Shown here: positions 25,496 through 39,345 of the stretch, piece by piece
How the letters are laid out: every line of letters begins with the position of its first letter
Numbering within the stretch: position 1 is the stretch's first letter
DNA from: Edolisoma coerulescens
Lineage: Eukaryota; Chordata; Aves; Passeriformes; Campephagidae
NCBI GenBank assembly: GCA_013397115.1
Contig: VWZW01004700.1
Coordinates: 1 to 64,000 of the forward strand
Direction: 5' to 3'
DNA length: 64,000 nt
Made by a program: the position numbers and the translations under genes
The notes under the pieces: generated by a model
What the model was told of the DNA's origin: nothing
Database searches by the model: none
What the model saw: the letters and a program-made list of their open reading frames with translations, nothing else

Positions 25496-28400
25496 TAAGT
25501 ATTTGCTGCACACTCTGATCAACTATCAGTCCCTGAGATCCCTGAGAACATCAGAAAGGCTTTTTTGTCCTGAAATATACTTTAAAAATACTGGTGATTA
25601 AAATTAATAGGTTTAGCAAACCTCCCGTACATGATGCTTTACTTTTCCAGACCGTCCTTTTTCTCTCTGGCGTTTTGTTATATGCTATGTGCCCCAGACA
25701 CAGTGATAATTAATCTGTGACACTTGTAAGCATTACCTTTTGACTACCTTTGTCACTTTACGACTAGAACCAAAGGCATTGATGCATCTAGAAGAGTAAT
25801 AGCTAACAATGGATCTAAGATTTCCTCTGGCAGGTTTCAGGATCAGCTGGATGGCTGAGGCTGTCCCATGGGTCTGTCTGCAGAGGGCCCTACATGCTCA
25901 GCTGATGATGTGCTTCTTCCTCATCCCCTTTTCTTTCCTAAGGTGTGCCCCTGCTAATCCTTTACTATCTGTTTCTTCAGGAGATGGTTTTGACAGAGGA
26001 GCTAATAAAAACAAAGGGGTTCTCCCAACACAGAGAGAAAATAAGGCAGAAAATTTTACTTTACTAAAATAAGCTAAAGAGAACTTACGGCTTAGGCCAC
26101 CTCTGCCTCACCATGTGCTGCAGGCTGAGAGGACGCAGGGGAGACACCACATGTGCATCTATACTCTGCTGACATCCTCTTCTATGTTTACATCCCATAC
26201 TATGGTCAGACCAAGCCCCTTTTGCTGAGCAGTCAAAACATTATGTCAAACCATTATGGGTTTAAATTCTTACCTTTGTTAAAATATCCACTATTATACT
26301 TCTTTAAGTTTGAATTTGAGGAACTGCCTAAAGTCTATTTTGGACACTTTGGGAAAACAACACTATTACTACCCGCCATGTCCTGCATATGTCTTTCCAG
26401 TGTAAGGTAAAATTGCAGCAATTGTATTTAAATTTTACTGATATTAGTAAACTCTGCACCATCTTTTTGGTAAGTTTTTTATATGGTTATCAGAGAATCA
26501 GCAAGGGATAAAAAGAAAAAAATGTTAGTGAGAATATTAATAGAAAGACATGCTCCAATACTGTTTTCATTCCTATCTTTTGCCCCAAAGAACATAGCAT
26601 AGCCTTGGAAGTAAAAAAGAGAAACATAATAAGGGTTAAAAATACCTGCCTTCAGCAAAAGAAGGAAATTAAATAAAGAATAACAATTTTCCACCTGCAT
26701 TGTCTGCCTTTGCTGAAAAGAAAAAGTCCTCCTGTGGAGATCTGGTATTTGGTCAAAGAGGCCAGTAGAAATTCAACCAGAGTCAGTAAGGTTTGAGCTA
26801 TTCAAAAAGAAGACACAAAAATGGAAGGAAGTGTCTGCTTTCTGCATATCTCAGCTATATCACCTGTTTTTTTCACTGGGTCTGCTTGTGTCTTCTCTAC
26901 AGCTTTTATCCAGCTACCTTTCCTTCTGCTGTGTACTGCTTTTGCCTTTCCATTTTCTCGGAAACAGGGCTCACTGTCCGAGTTCCAAGGCATCAGACAT
27001 GAGTTTCTCTTTCAGTGAATATTTTGTCTCATGTATCTCAACTCCATTTTTGTACAAGATGAGTTGGCTCAACACTGTCATATTTTCAGAAGCAATACTC
27101 TGTGGAATAAAAGTATTTCTTTTCCTATCATGTGACTTTTTAATCTGTATTATATTAATGAAAACTTTCATGGGAAAAAGCCCCACAGCAATGTTAGAAG
27201 AATACCTTTTAACGGAATATGTCAGGCCTCTCTACAGGGGATTTGTTTAGAAATCAGAGCTGTCTATAGCCCTTCATGTCAGATGATACTCAGCTGAGGT
27301 GCACTACATGAAACAGGAGTTCAGTTTTTCTCTCATCAGCAACATACACAGGAATTGATAGCTGAGGCAGTTTGTGAACATAATAGAGCCCCAAGAGTGA
27401 TTTTAAGCTTGTATTCACTCCATGGCCATCTGCTATTATTTCGAATAGAAGTTTTATTAACTTTTCCATTTTAACCATAGTATTTCTACAAAGGTCACAA
27501 TTAAATATTAACACTTCAACTTGCAAAAAAATTAATCATTCCTTTTCTACTAATAACACTTGGTCTTTGCTTCTGAGCATGTCATAAATGTGATAAAGAA
27601 AGTGCTAGAGTGCAAAGGAGGTTTCATCAGCAATCTGGTCAGTGAGGTTAGAAAATTTGTGTGTCATTTCTTTCTCTCAGGCTAAGAGTAATTAGGTTGT
27701 TTTGTGATGAGAAGAAAAATCATGCACATTTTAGTCTTCATGTGCACATTCCATTTTGCAAATACAGAGCAGGTCTCTTTCTGAGCACATTATGAAATAG
27801 AATTAAGACATTGGAACTACTGAAGTTGACAAACCCACAAATGGTTCACTTTAATCTGAAATGCTAAATAGGACAAACACCTGATGGTTTTGTTGGAACC
27901 AGGTTTGAAGCACTGTTCACATCTGGAGCACTTATTAGCTAATGTAATTTAAAGTATACAATGTTTGGGAATGCAGTGTAGCAAGTAGGTGACAAGAATA
28001 CCGAAAGAAGCACTCATAACTTTGAAGATACCAGTCTTGAATGCCCAGTTTAAGTTTTCTTGCAAATGATTTAAACTTCTGAAATGACTGCCTGGGGACT
28101 TTTTTTGCTTTTTAGATAGAAACCATGGACCACAAACAGTTCCAATTCTGAAAAGGCTGAGATGAGTATATTATGAAACCATGGATTTTACTGCTTCTTG
28201 AACTAGTGTTCTTGAAAAACTTCTGATTCACAAAACACAGGTAAAGAGATTCCGTGAAACAAATAAGATATTCTAAAAACATGAAGCCAATGAAACAGTG
28301 AAGGAGCCACTGCAATGACTCTTGGATATCAGAAGCTATCTTTATGAGCATAAGCCATCTGGGAAAAACACAAGCAAAAGGCAGAATTTACAGCAGTCAT

Positions 28401-31400
28401 ATAACCAGGAAGGCAACATCCCTGATGTTTAAAGTCATAGTCTTGCAGCACTTACTCATCCTTGAGCATTGAAGACAACAGCAAACTGGCAAGAACCTGT
28501 AATCAGTTTCCCAAAGGCAAACTAAGTGTAAGGAGAAATAAAAGTAGGTAATATTGAATTGGAAACCGGAGTATTGCAGTGCATCTTAGGTTCACTACAT
28601 AATACTTGGAACTGTGAAAAATGTTTGGAACCTTCTTAGTATTATCCTTATCAAAGAGAGCTGAGTTAAGCCAGTAAAGAGTTTTTAGAAATTCATCTTC
28701 ACATGCAAGTCTTACTTAACAAAAAGAGGAAAAAACCAACAAACAAAACCAAAAATGTCCTAACCATCTTTGAAACATTTAGAAAATGTGGGGCTGGTAG
28801 TATTACAATTAGACAAAACCAAACACTCCCTTTAATATATTATGGTGTAAGAGATATGGCTTGGTATGGAAGTAATTTCCAGAAAAAATAATCGTTCATT
28901 TTATATATTACAACCACCTGGACACTGCAGAGACTTATACTGAGTTCAGATAAATCCTGGTAGGGACCTGGAGAACACAGAAAAGCCCTGTGGTACTACA
29001 TGAAACATACTGTTTACCAGAGTAGATTATTTTACCACCCGTGGAAAATCTAAAAACTCCAGATACTGTCTGTGGAGTGTTTCCTTATTGGTAAAATCTT
29101 TGGCTCTCTGAAACAAAAATATCTTTTCAGGAAGATTTTGAAGAGTCTGAAGTTGGAACATGTAACCCATTACCTCTCGTTATTTCATCATAACTTGGTC
29201 GTGCTTCCAAGATATTACTTTTCTGAAGCAGAAGGGAATCATACCAATATGCTGGGGAAGAGAAAAAAGACCACATAAAGGAGATTGTACTGCTCTGCTG
29301 CTGTAAACACCACGTAACTGTAGCTCTTGGCAAGCAAACGCCAAAGCCAGGGCAATGCACGCACTAACTGAGCTTATTTCCTGAGCATGAAGGGACTCCC
29401 TGTTAGCTGCCAGCAGCAACAGGTTTGTACAAACAGTGCCCTGAAGTACTGAGCTGGTACCCCCATACAGAGAAGCCATGATCCCAACATGGATCTAGGT
29501 GTGTTGTGGCACGTTCCCACGTTAATTGTCTCATTGATCTGATGTTTTGAAGAGGCACAGCACTGCCAAAGTGTTTTTGCTTCAAATTCTGTAGTTAATT
29601 CATCTGATACTGTCTCAGATAAATCTGTAGATAGGGTCTTCCCTATCTCTCCTTTGCTCTTACATTAAAACACAAATGATTTTTGGGCCAACACCAAGGC
29701 GTACAGAAAAGCACACCTTCATGGAGAATACATTTTGCAAACTCTGTTCTCCTGCTGACATGAATAATGAAAAACCACTTTATATGGAAGGTGATACTAG
29801 GAAAATAATGAAACAGACTCCAAAATGAGGACTCTGTCACAGGTTTTAACTATTGTCATTGGATACTCTGTGAGATCTACAGAAAGGCAAATGTGACTGA
29901 CATCCATCCTTATTACTGTGGTTTATATCAACTCATGTAGAATTTCACTAAGGCTTCAGAAAACAGAATCAATCTAAAGTCTCTTTGCATTCATTGGAGA
30001 AACACTGTCCTAGGTCATCCTCTGGATCATCTAGCCTTATTCTCTGATTCACAGAATGTCGAGGGCCCTGGTGTAGATACCACAGTCAGGTAACTAGCAT
30101 AAAATAACTGAGTATGAGTCTCTGAAGACAACAAACCACAGATTAGGTGAACCATAAGTTTAATAAAAGTATTGAGAAAAATATATGGAGCTTTACCATT
30201 TAAACATAAGTATTAAGACCCTAGATTGGTGGAAACATTCTTTTGCTTTCTAAAGAAAATATTCAATTACCGTAAAGACATGCTGTTCTACACATAACAT
30301 CTTTAAGTCCCATATGCAAAACATCATTGTTTAACACACACAGCCTTGAGCATATGTGTGCATCACCACTGCTTCTGCACCCTTCCTGCATGGGGGCCTG
30401 TTCTGCAGTGTTCCCGATGTTCAATACCACATGGTCTCTAAATCCAGGTTCTCCTGCATGACTACACTCTAAATTTTCATATATTATCGTAAAATAAGCA
30501 AAATTTTTCACATTTTAAAGAAACTTTGAGGAATTTTCTATACAAGGCTTCTAATAGATAAATGATCATACTAGAGGGACTCTTGTTGGCAGAGCCCTCA
30601 GAGTACTTTGCAGTCTTGGGTTTTTCAATTCCTCAGGCTCTTCGATCAGCTTTGCCCAATGGTTCTATTGACCTTGACTACAGATTGTTCCCTGTGGACC
30701 ACCAGTAATCTGCCTAAAAAGATAGGACCTCCAGGCTACACTATTGCTATCTTTGAAATCCTGAGGATAGTGTAGCTTTGGGATCGGGAGCATTTGGAAA
30801 AGTCTCAAAGGTCTCTTTCTGTCAGGTTTTTTTCCCTCTGACCATAACTTCATAGTCATTACAGACTGATGTAAATTCATGTTGCCATTAAGGTCCTTAC
30901 CTCTATCCTCAGCCGTTGCTTTCAACTAACTCCACAGTGCTGGCAATAGCCTTTACACAGCTGTCCAGAGAAGTGGATACTGCTGAGAACTAACTTAAAA
31001 GATAACCTGATCATCTCTGAGTGCACTGTCCTGAGCAGCCCTTTCACAGAGGGCACACATTTATGGCAGATTTAAGTAATGTAACTACAACCTCTGCAAA
31101 CTTATACTTCAACTAAAATATGCTTTAAAACATCATTGCACATTTCAAGTGTTAGGGAATTCTGGTAGAGGAGGGAAAGGAGCCTTAACACTACCATTTA
31201 AACTCTTTCCTCCCCTAATCCTTTTTCTTTCCATTTGGAAAACAGCACCAGTACTTTAAATACAAATTACATAAATTGGATAGCATCTTATAGTTGTTGT
31301 CAGGCCTATTACATAGACTAACCTGAACCACTAAATAAGCTTGATCTTTGGATTCACACACAACTGTTCACAGTATGTAAATACAAATGCAAAAAAAACC

Positions 31401-32299
31401 ATAAAATGCAAGGGGTTTCCTTTTGTTTACTAATTCCTGCCTTCACAACACAGGCATGCATTTCCTTCACTGTTAGACATGCAGCATTCATTCTATTCCT
31501 GAGTCATGGATTTGAATGGTGCAGCCTTTTATAATTGGGATTTCCTTAAAAATATTGAACATTTTTACTATTAACTGCTATCTTCAAAATCCTAGGGCAA
31601 CGTTCCAAGAGCTTTGATTTTCCCCCAAATGATTTGGTTCCCAGAATGTTTCAATTTCTGGATTTAGCAACTCTGAGCTGTGGTGCAGAAAAATATGTTT
31701 TTAAAAATCTTTGAAGCTAAGTGCAGAGAAGAGCCCAGTAGCTAGCTAGAAATTGCAGCACGCATTATTTTATTTTTTCCGGCATCAGGATTCCAGCCCA
31801 GCAGGCATACAAACATCCAGTGTGTGCCAGAAAACACAACGAATGAACTAGATATCAGGACTTAACTTTTTCTAATAACAAAAAAGGCAGAAAAAATGTG
31901 GCTGCTGATATTAGTTTGGTAATTATCTGTCATTTTTTCTTTCATTGCTGATGGACACAGCCTACAGAACTCTGCTTTCAAGTTTATACTCCTAGCCACA
32001 GGTTAACCTGTGCTAGTACTAGAACGACTTAAATAAAGGTAATTTTCCTTCTATCCCCATCTCCTCATCTTCAGCAAAGGAAGTAAACCCTTAAACTAAC
32101 AGTAGCTGTCTGCCAAGGATCTCAGTTTTCAAGCCTGGCTTTGCTAGTTTATGAGCTGGCAAGAAACTCAAGGCAATGAGAGAGATTTTACTTAGTCCTG
32201 GAGGAATCTGGATGACTATCCAGAAACTCCCACCAGATAAGTAAAGAGATGATGTCAATATTTTCTGAAAAGTCTTTCTGGGAAGAGAGTGACCATACT
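25496..32299. other. Unclassified unique DNA
   Basis: Nearly 7 kb with no gene or confidently recognised repeat. An acceptor-like TTTCTTCAG at 25,971-25,979 is followed by 27 open codons, but no donor follows it. A 139-codon frame (26,831-27,250) and others look fortuitous. Around 30,005-30,060 a few phrases recall a CR1 tail on the minus strand but are too weak to annotate. Confidence 0.5.
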
Positions 32300-32490
32300 A
32301 TAGAAATTGGAAGCATTATCTGGTGGATTTCTAGGAAGGTGCTTTAGGTCCAGTCTTATTTAACAGTTTCATTAATGAGTTGAAAGTGAAAGTAACTAGC
32401 CTGTAATTACATTTGCTGATACTAAATGGAAAGGAGTTTCAAACTTCACTGGGGACAGAGAAATAATGCAGGGAGACTTGCGGTATAGAT
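32300..32490 (+). mobile_element. Old CR1-type LINE fragment, reverse transcriptase core
   Basis: Positions 32,338-32,391 translate as GALGPVLFNSFINELKVK, a clear match to the QGSVLGPVLFNIFINDL block that precedes the catalytic box in CR1 reverse transcriptases. About 20 bases on, ACATTTGCTGATACTAAATGG (32,409-32,429) is the FADDTK box with one aspartate codon deleted and the frame shifted. Flanking sequence is too decayed to follow. It is an ancient internal fragment on the strand opposite to the 24.5 and 52 kb copies. Confidence 0.78.
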
Positions 32491-35400
32491 GTAGGCAGAA
32501 AAATCACAAAATGAATGGGAAGGATGGGAGTGAAGGAAAGAAGAAAGGAAATAGAATACCATTCTTTTAAATTGATCTGTGTTCCTATCCATTAATTTGC
32601 TTTATATCGCATACAGACAAACACTAGCTCCAGGTACTGAGCAGTCATTCAAATACTATAATTAGGTATTTGGAAGACATCTAATAGCAATATGAGGCGA
32701 CTTCAGGGTGGCAGTCAGGGGTCTGTGACTACGAGGACAGTTGTGGGTTCACTGTATCTAGAAAGCAGCTTCACAAGCAGCAGATGTGCTTTGCTCATGA
32801 CATGGTTTGAGAAGCCCTTGCCTTCAGTCTCTAGACAGAGAGGTGCTTTCGTAAAAGTTCATGGACCTGTGCTGGTAAATCTGGGGACCAAGAAGTAACT
32901 GATTGGCTCTTTGCAGGGAAGTGAACCCATTTTTTTCACTTGATTAATGCAGAAATTGAAGCATTGCATTTTAATGCTCCCTTAGTCTTTTAATAAAATG
33001 ACTTTTGTTCAGTGGTGAGATGATTTGTTTTCTCTTATTTCTTAGGAATTTCTGGTGACTTAAGTGGCAGAAAGGTATACACTTGTATGTGCACATTTGC
33101 ACAATAAGAAATAAAACAGTTAAAAAGAATGAAAACCAAAAAAAGGGTTCTTGGCAGAAAGCAAAGGCTGCAGAAAGCCTTCACCATGTTACTAATAAAG
33201 GCACAAGATGTCAGAAGGCAGAGCAAGTACTGTATGTTAAAATATTAATGTTAGTAAACATTGATTTGTTTAGATTTAATATAGAGGATTAAGGAACGAG
33301 GAATGAAGAAATGGGCATCAGGTAGTGCCCCAAGGTAAAATGAAGCTTCGTAGTTATGAAAATTTAATTTGACTGCACTGGGAATAATTGCTCCTATTTG
33401 ATAGCAGGCCTATGCCAGCAAGATAGCAGTCACTCTCCTCTCCTCTCCTCTCCTCATGTAAAAGCTCTTTAAAAGTGTTGATTATATCTACATATTAAAC
33501 AAATAAATTCTATTTATGTTCAATGTAGGATATTTTGACATTTCCAGGACAGGATAGAAGTGCCTTGTAAAGGAACTAAGTCCTTATGCTTAATCTGTCA
33601 GATTCTGTTTTTTAAATTTTCTGCTAGATCCCAAAAAATGTGAGGGGGGGTGGGAAGAAAAGCACAATCTCCTATTTCTTTCAGACCACTCTGAGTAGAA
33701 CAAAGAATAAGAGAGCAAGGAACTAGCATCCCAGCTGAATATTTACAGTAGCAAATGTACTCATTCCCTGTCTGAATTTCCTATAACACTTTTTCCATTC
33801 ATCCTTTTCCTCTCCTGTTTTCCACAACACTTCATGAGTACTGAGAAAATGTCATTAATAACTGATACAAAGAATCACACATGAGCATATAGATAAACTG
33901 GGGATGACAAAATATCAACTTGCAGCTGCTCAATTGGAAGCCATATCTACACAGCAGGTAATTACTTTTAATTTAATTAGGACTCCTGGTATTGTTTCTA
34001 TCTCACAGATTACATTATAACATGCAATGTGTTAAAGCAGGAAGACAAACTGTGAGAAGTCTCTGGAAATATTACCCATTTTGTCTGGAACTACCATACT
34101 TCAATGCCTCTAAGCAATTGCTGCTCATGGGCAGTGATCAGTTCTTGCATGGTGCTCTGTTTTAGCACTTTGGTATATTCAACATACTCAAGTAATATGA
34201 TTTCAAAATATACAGTTCCGCTTTGTAGAAGTAACACAAATTGACACATATATATATATTGGGCAAAATTTTCACCAATTCTATCCTCTAAAAATTGCAA
34301 ATCGTTAAAATAAACTTCAGCTAATCAGCTGCAAAGTATAATCATCAAGTGCAAAGAACAAAATATATGACTTACAGAAATCAGTTCCAACATTAAAATC
34401 ATGTTATGTAAAATCCAATGGGGCAAACTTCCTAGTGGTGTAAACGGGAATAGTTCCTTCTTCTTCACTCATGCCACCAGAGAATATATTAGGTCTTAGG
34501 AGGGCAGTAAACTGAATGAAAAAATAGCCCCTTAAACCCGATAAAATCTTGAATTATTCATGTAAATAGACAAATTTCAGTTCTGTAACTGGCATTACAC
34601 ATTATGATGGTCCTTCAATCTATTTTGATGCACAGTTTTCTGATAGAACCTGATTCTGTACTCAGAATGCAGCCTCTCATTTCAGCATATAGCAGAGTCC
34701 ATAACTTTTATTGATTATTCCCCTTTATGTGACCATTTGCTTTCTATTTATCAGCAAATCCCAATAAACATACTCAGCCAGAAGTGCAAATATTTGTGCT
34801 TTATTATTTTATTTTGTTGGGCAAACAGATCTATTGAAACAACTCCTGAAGGTTCAAGCTAGCATCTGGCCCATCTCTTTCTTCTCCTCCCCCTACTCCT
34901 ATCCACCAGCATTTAAAATCCTCCTGCATTGTCAATGCAGGACAAACAGGGGAGGAGAGGCTATGTACATGGTAGATTGTAAGTCCAGATTAATGTCCAC
35001 TTTATATTATATCTCATTTCCACTCTCCCTAAGAGCATGCAGACAAAAATCTTTTCTTTTTGTATTGCTCAATATTGGTGCCATTGGCTTCCAAAGTCCC
35101 TTTGTCTCTACTGATAATGCTAGAAATTACTTTGGGGCTGATTTTAGCCATATAACAACCTGATTTTTCCTCACTTTGTGCAACAAAATAACAGTTAGCC
35201 TCATACCAGTGTTCTAGTTGAACGACAAGTAATAAACATATTTCCTATAATAAGGTCAAATTCTGACCTTGAAAAAAATGTTTTTCATATGACTTCGACT
35301 GAAAATGAGAGTAACCTGCAATTTAGACACGAAGAACCATAGCCAAACCACCAGGGTTTCACTGATGGCTCTTTCAGTAAATTGTTCTGTGTATTGAGCA

Positions 35401-36510
35401 AATTCAGTTCTCCAAGGCTGGTGCATATGACTAATGCTAAATAAAAGCCTTCATGGCATATACAGCAAACATTACGTGTAACCTGAATGATGAAAGTATG
35501 AAAACATCGGTCTTTCACACTAAAGTGAATAAAATTCCTAAATCCTCACTGCCCCTGCCCCAAAAATAAAGAAAATTATATGGGAAACCAACTACACAAA
35601 CAAAAAACCCTAGCTGTCAACTGCTGCACTTCATATACTTTCTACTAAAATGATTAATCCTCTGAGAATTCCTTTGTGAATTTTCTCTGAACTTAAGTGC
35701 ATGATTCATGCACCTTGGCAATCCTATCCGGAATCTGACATTTTGTTCCTGGAGTCACTCATACCACTTGCAGCATAATGCCTAATAATATTCCTGGTAA
35801 AGGAGCAATATTTTTTATACACTTGTAAAAATATGAGTGATTAATTCTTTCCATTCGGACACTTTAAAAATAACCAAATAGCAGGACACTGAGGGACATG
35901 GATTCCAGAACAGCCTGATGAAGGATGCTATCCTTCCCTGAGATGAGCGTGTTGGAGGACTGATAAACTCTCTGCAAACAGGAGATAACTGACAAACTTA
36001 GACCTTTCAGAGCTGTGCTGGCATCACAAGACATCATAATTCTTCAGAGACTAAGACTAATTAACAGAAAGAGATGAAGACCCAGGGCCCAGGTTTAATA
36101 GAAAGTTCAGAGCCACTTCGCTGAGTCTGAACCCAAATGTCATCAGTGAAAGTCTTAAAAGCTGGTCTTGGCAAGAGTTATGGCACACAGTTTTGGAGAC
36201 ATTTTCCTTCTCTTACAGTTTAATTTCTGACTAAATTCTGGCCAGCAAAGGTATTCTAGAAGGTGACAATAGGTCTGTCTCTTTACCATGACTGTTCTTG
36301 CCAAAACCAAGATTAACTTGAAGAGAACATTGACTTTTTATGAAAATTATGACTGCTTTGCTTAAGAGGAAGCAAGATTTGAAAGGACTGATAAGGATAC
36401 CTCTTGGTAATCCCCTTAGTGGTAAGCATTTATTTATGTCAGGGGAGAACACCATATATATAATAACTGCACAAAATTTCATCTCAGTATGAATAGACTG
36501 AAACAATTTG
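32491..36510. other. Unclassified DNA with small simple repeats
   Basis: No gene recognised. A CTCCT array lies at 33,433-33,455 and a TA run at about 34,248-34,260. A 29-base segment after TTCTTAG at 33,046 is open to an AAG/GTATAC donor, but it is too short to weigh. Confidence 0.5.
33433..33455. repeat. (CTCCT)n short pentanucleotide repeat
   Basis: About four and a half consecutive CTCCT-type units, all pyrimidine on the plus strand. No gene lies nearby. Confidence 0.9.
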
Positions 36511-36700
36511 CATAGAATCACAGAATATCTTGAGTTGAAGGGATCTATAAAGACCATTGAGTCTAACTCTCTGCTCCTCAGAGGGCTACCAAAAACTAAA
36601 CCATATATGTTGCATAGCTAGCAACATTTGCTATCTTGGTAGAAACTGCATGTTCTCCTCTTGGGGAGTGGTCTGCTCTTCAGCAGAAAGTGCATCTGCT
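36511..36700 (-). mobile_element. CR1 LINE 3' end, minus strand
   Basis: The plus strand begins CATAGAATCACAGAATATC and goes on through TTGAGTTGAAGGGATCTATAAAGACCATTGAGTCTAACTC (36,530-36,569). This is the reverse complement of a standard avian CR1 3' terminus (the ATTCTATGATTCTGTGA repeats and GTTGGACT...AAGGTCCCTTCCAAC). A CTTGGGGAGTGGTCTGCTCTTC stretch at 36,660-36,681 corresponds to the ORF2 end/3' UTR junction. Divergence is moderate: it is older than the 15.4 kb copy and younger than those at 10, 24 and 52 kb. The upstream limit is uncertain. Confidence 0.85.
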
Positions 36701-39229
36701 TCTCTCAACTCATCTATTTGTTTCTCTCAGGTTCTGCTCCACTGGTTGTCTAAACTACATGCACTCTGAACTGCTATTTGGCATTTTCCTCACAATTATT
36801 TCCCTCTGAGGTGAAACTCAGATGTGGCCTTGTGTGTCTTTGCTCTAAGATGAAAGTAAGCTGTATTGAAGTCCTATGACTGTGAGCTTTATGCTACAAG
36901 TATACATATACCTGCCTGTTTCATGTCTTGCCACTGCCCATGGTATGCATCTCATCTGCAGCATGACACTATAAAACACCATGTCATAGGCCACGACAGA
37001 ACTGCCACATCTGAGTCACTTCAAATTGAAAATAAAATTAGATTTTAAAGTGCATTTCAGAAGGGTGCCTATGACCTGAAAATACCTGGAGCAAGCATGG
37101 CATGTCATGTCTGGGGCAGTGGGCCTAGGTCAGTGTGGGATATATTTTTTTCTTTTTGGTCTGTAGTTCAGAGACTACTCCTACTGTAGCACTGTAGATA
37201 CAGCCAGAAATTATGAAACACCAAAGCAAATCCATCTTGTCTTTTATTTAACTTGTCTATGTTCTTTAGCTTTAATACAAGTAATCTTCAAGGAGGCCAT
37301 TGGCTTTGTCTACATAATCAGGGAACACTACAGGACTGGAACTGTACAGCAAAAAGGGCTTTTGTCAGGCCCAGTGTCTATGCCCTGTTCCAGGATGAGC
37401 TAGCTCCAGCATTCCCTGGCCAGAATACCCCTTAGTGGTTGGATCATACCAGGACCAGTCCTTTCAGAACTCTGTCTAGGTAGTTTCCTCCAAAGGAAAT
37501 CCAGCCTTTATGCTTTGAGACCTCCCTGCAATGTCAGCCTTGGGCCTGGTCAGGGGATTCTCTTAAAAACCACACTCACCAAACATGAATGGAAAAATGC
37601 ACCTATGGCAGGAGCCTCAGTAAAAAGGACAATAAACCAGACTATGATGAAATGTGCTCAGTTAACCCTGGCTAACAGTTAAACCACAGTGTGTCATGGG
37701 AAGAAAATAGGATAAAAAAGCATGTGGGTTGAGATAAAGACAAGATCACTTACCACTTATTGTCATGGACAAAATGGGACTGGACTTAGGGAAAATAAAT
37801 TTAGTTTGCTGCCAATTAAAATATATTTGGGAAATAATCACTGCAGCTTTTACCTTTGCTACTTGGCCATGTTCATTTTGAAAAGTAAGGGTGATCCCAT
37901 TTCTTTGACGTATAATTTCTTCCTATCCATATTTCAAGTCTTTCCAGGCAGACTATTGAAATGAATGAGGAAAAGATGTATCTAGCTGTAATGATAGCTA
38001 ATCTTATAGTCGTGATCCAGGTGTCACAAACATTACTGATCAAAGCAGACATTAATACCGTCCTTTTCGTCAATTGCTTTTTGCTACCATGAATCACAAA
38101 GTTCTGAGGCTTCTCTCTCTCTGAGTAAATGAACACTATACTGACTTTACCCCAGCTCTCTGAAAGACTTCAGAGATATCAGTAGGTAATTGTTCTTCAT
38201 ACTTGAGCTTTTAAACCTTTAACCTTTCATATTCAATTCCTGTGTAAAATTGGTCAGATGGCCAAACTTGCAGGTTGTGGATTATACCCAAGAGCATACC
38301 TTCTTCAACAAATGGAGTCCAGGTAATAGTATTTCTACAGAAGAATATCTGAAGAAAAATGAAGAAATAAACAAACACCAAAATAAAATCATCCAGAGAT
38401 AAGTTTAGGTAAGATGAAGGAAATACATGGAGAAAGAGGAAAACCACTAACAAAAAAATACACATTTCGGTGAACAAAGTCAGTCACAGTTTCAGAAACC
38501 ATTCAGTTCATAAATGTTCAAATATTAAAAAAAAATACTAGAGTTAAAAAAAAATTCCCTCTTTTAATTTGTTATACACAGGTTATTATTAACGTTTATC
38601 AATTATCCAGAACTGAACAAGTGAACCATGCCCTCTTTATCTGCAGACTAAAAGATATAAAAATATAAGTCATGCAGACTGAAAGACCTTTCAACTTAAA
38701 ACAAGAGATTTTATTAGGAGGAATCTCTAGAAACTTTCCAAAGTCCATAAAGTGCAACAAAATCCCAAACAAACTTATTAAACAGAAAAGAAATACCAGG
38801 TGGATTAAAGATCCTGGAACAGAGGTTTGACAAAAAATGAAACTAAAATCAGAAGCAGAAACAGTCAAGAGATCCCTTAAGAAAAAAAATGGCAGGACCA
38901 GATGTTGTCCATACTTTTTGGCTTCAGTATCTTGTATTTTTGCACCATGACCAGATCAAAATTCCAGTGACTTCTCTCAGGAGTAATCATTAAGATGCAT
39001 GTCAGGGTAATGTTAATTATGGAAAACAAAAACACTGGCCATCAAGTAGTTCCCAGCTCCTAAATAATCACATTTCTCAACCATTTGCAAACTATTAACA
39101 TTGGTCATATCAGAAAAAATCTACTCCAGTGTGGTTACCAATGCAAATTTCACATGGGAATGAAAAGGATGCAAAAAGAAATGCTAGTACTTTTGAGGAT
39201 TGGTTTCTGATTGACTTGTAGAGTATAAA
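36701..39229. other. Unclassified DNA
   Basis: No recognised gene or repeat. At 37,948 a pyrimidine-rich stretch ending TTTCCAG is followed by 47 open codons, with a weak donor (CAG/GTGTCA) at 38,021. Without conservation data this is only a possible exon. Neighbouring minus-strand frames of 87-89 codons look fortuitous. Confidence 0.45.
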
Positions 39230-39345
39230 GACTACCAAAACCAGAAAATCTCAGGACAATATGCAAAGACTATGAGGCCTTTGATTTTGTCCCTCATACA
39301 TGAATAAAGAAAGCATTAAGAATGTATAGCACTACAATAACATAA
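39230..39345 (+). mobile_element. Possible old CR1-type LINE fragment (polymerase motif A)
   Basis: Positions 39,268-39,300 translate as DYEAFDFVPHT, very close to the D.SKAFD.VPH motif A of CR1-type reverse transcriptases, which carries a catalytic aspartate. A stop follows directly. The next 50 bases (ATAAAGAAAGCATTAAGAATG and on) resemble the continuation after that motif in old CR1 copies. The recognisable stretch is short, so chance similarity is possible. Confidence 0.48.

Noticed and set aside
25980..26066. 27 open codons after TTTCTTCAG
   Set aside because: No donor and no polyadenylation context; length within chance.
30005..30060. ATCATCTAGCC...TTCACAGAATG, possibly a minus-strand CR1 tail
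   Set aside because: Order and spacing do not match the CR1 terminus well enough.
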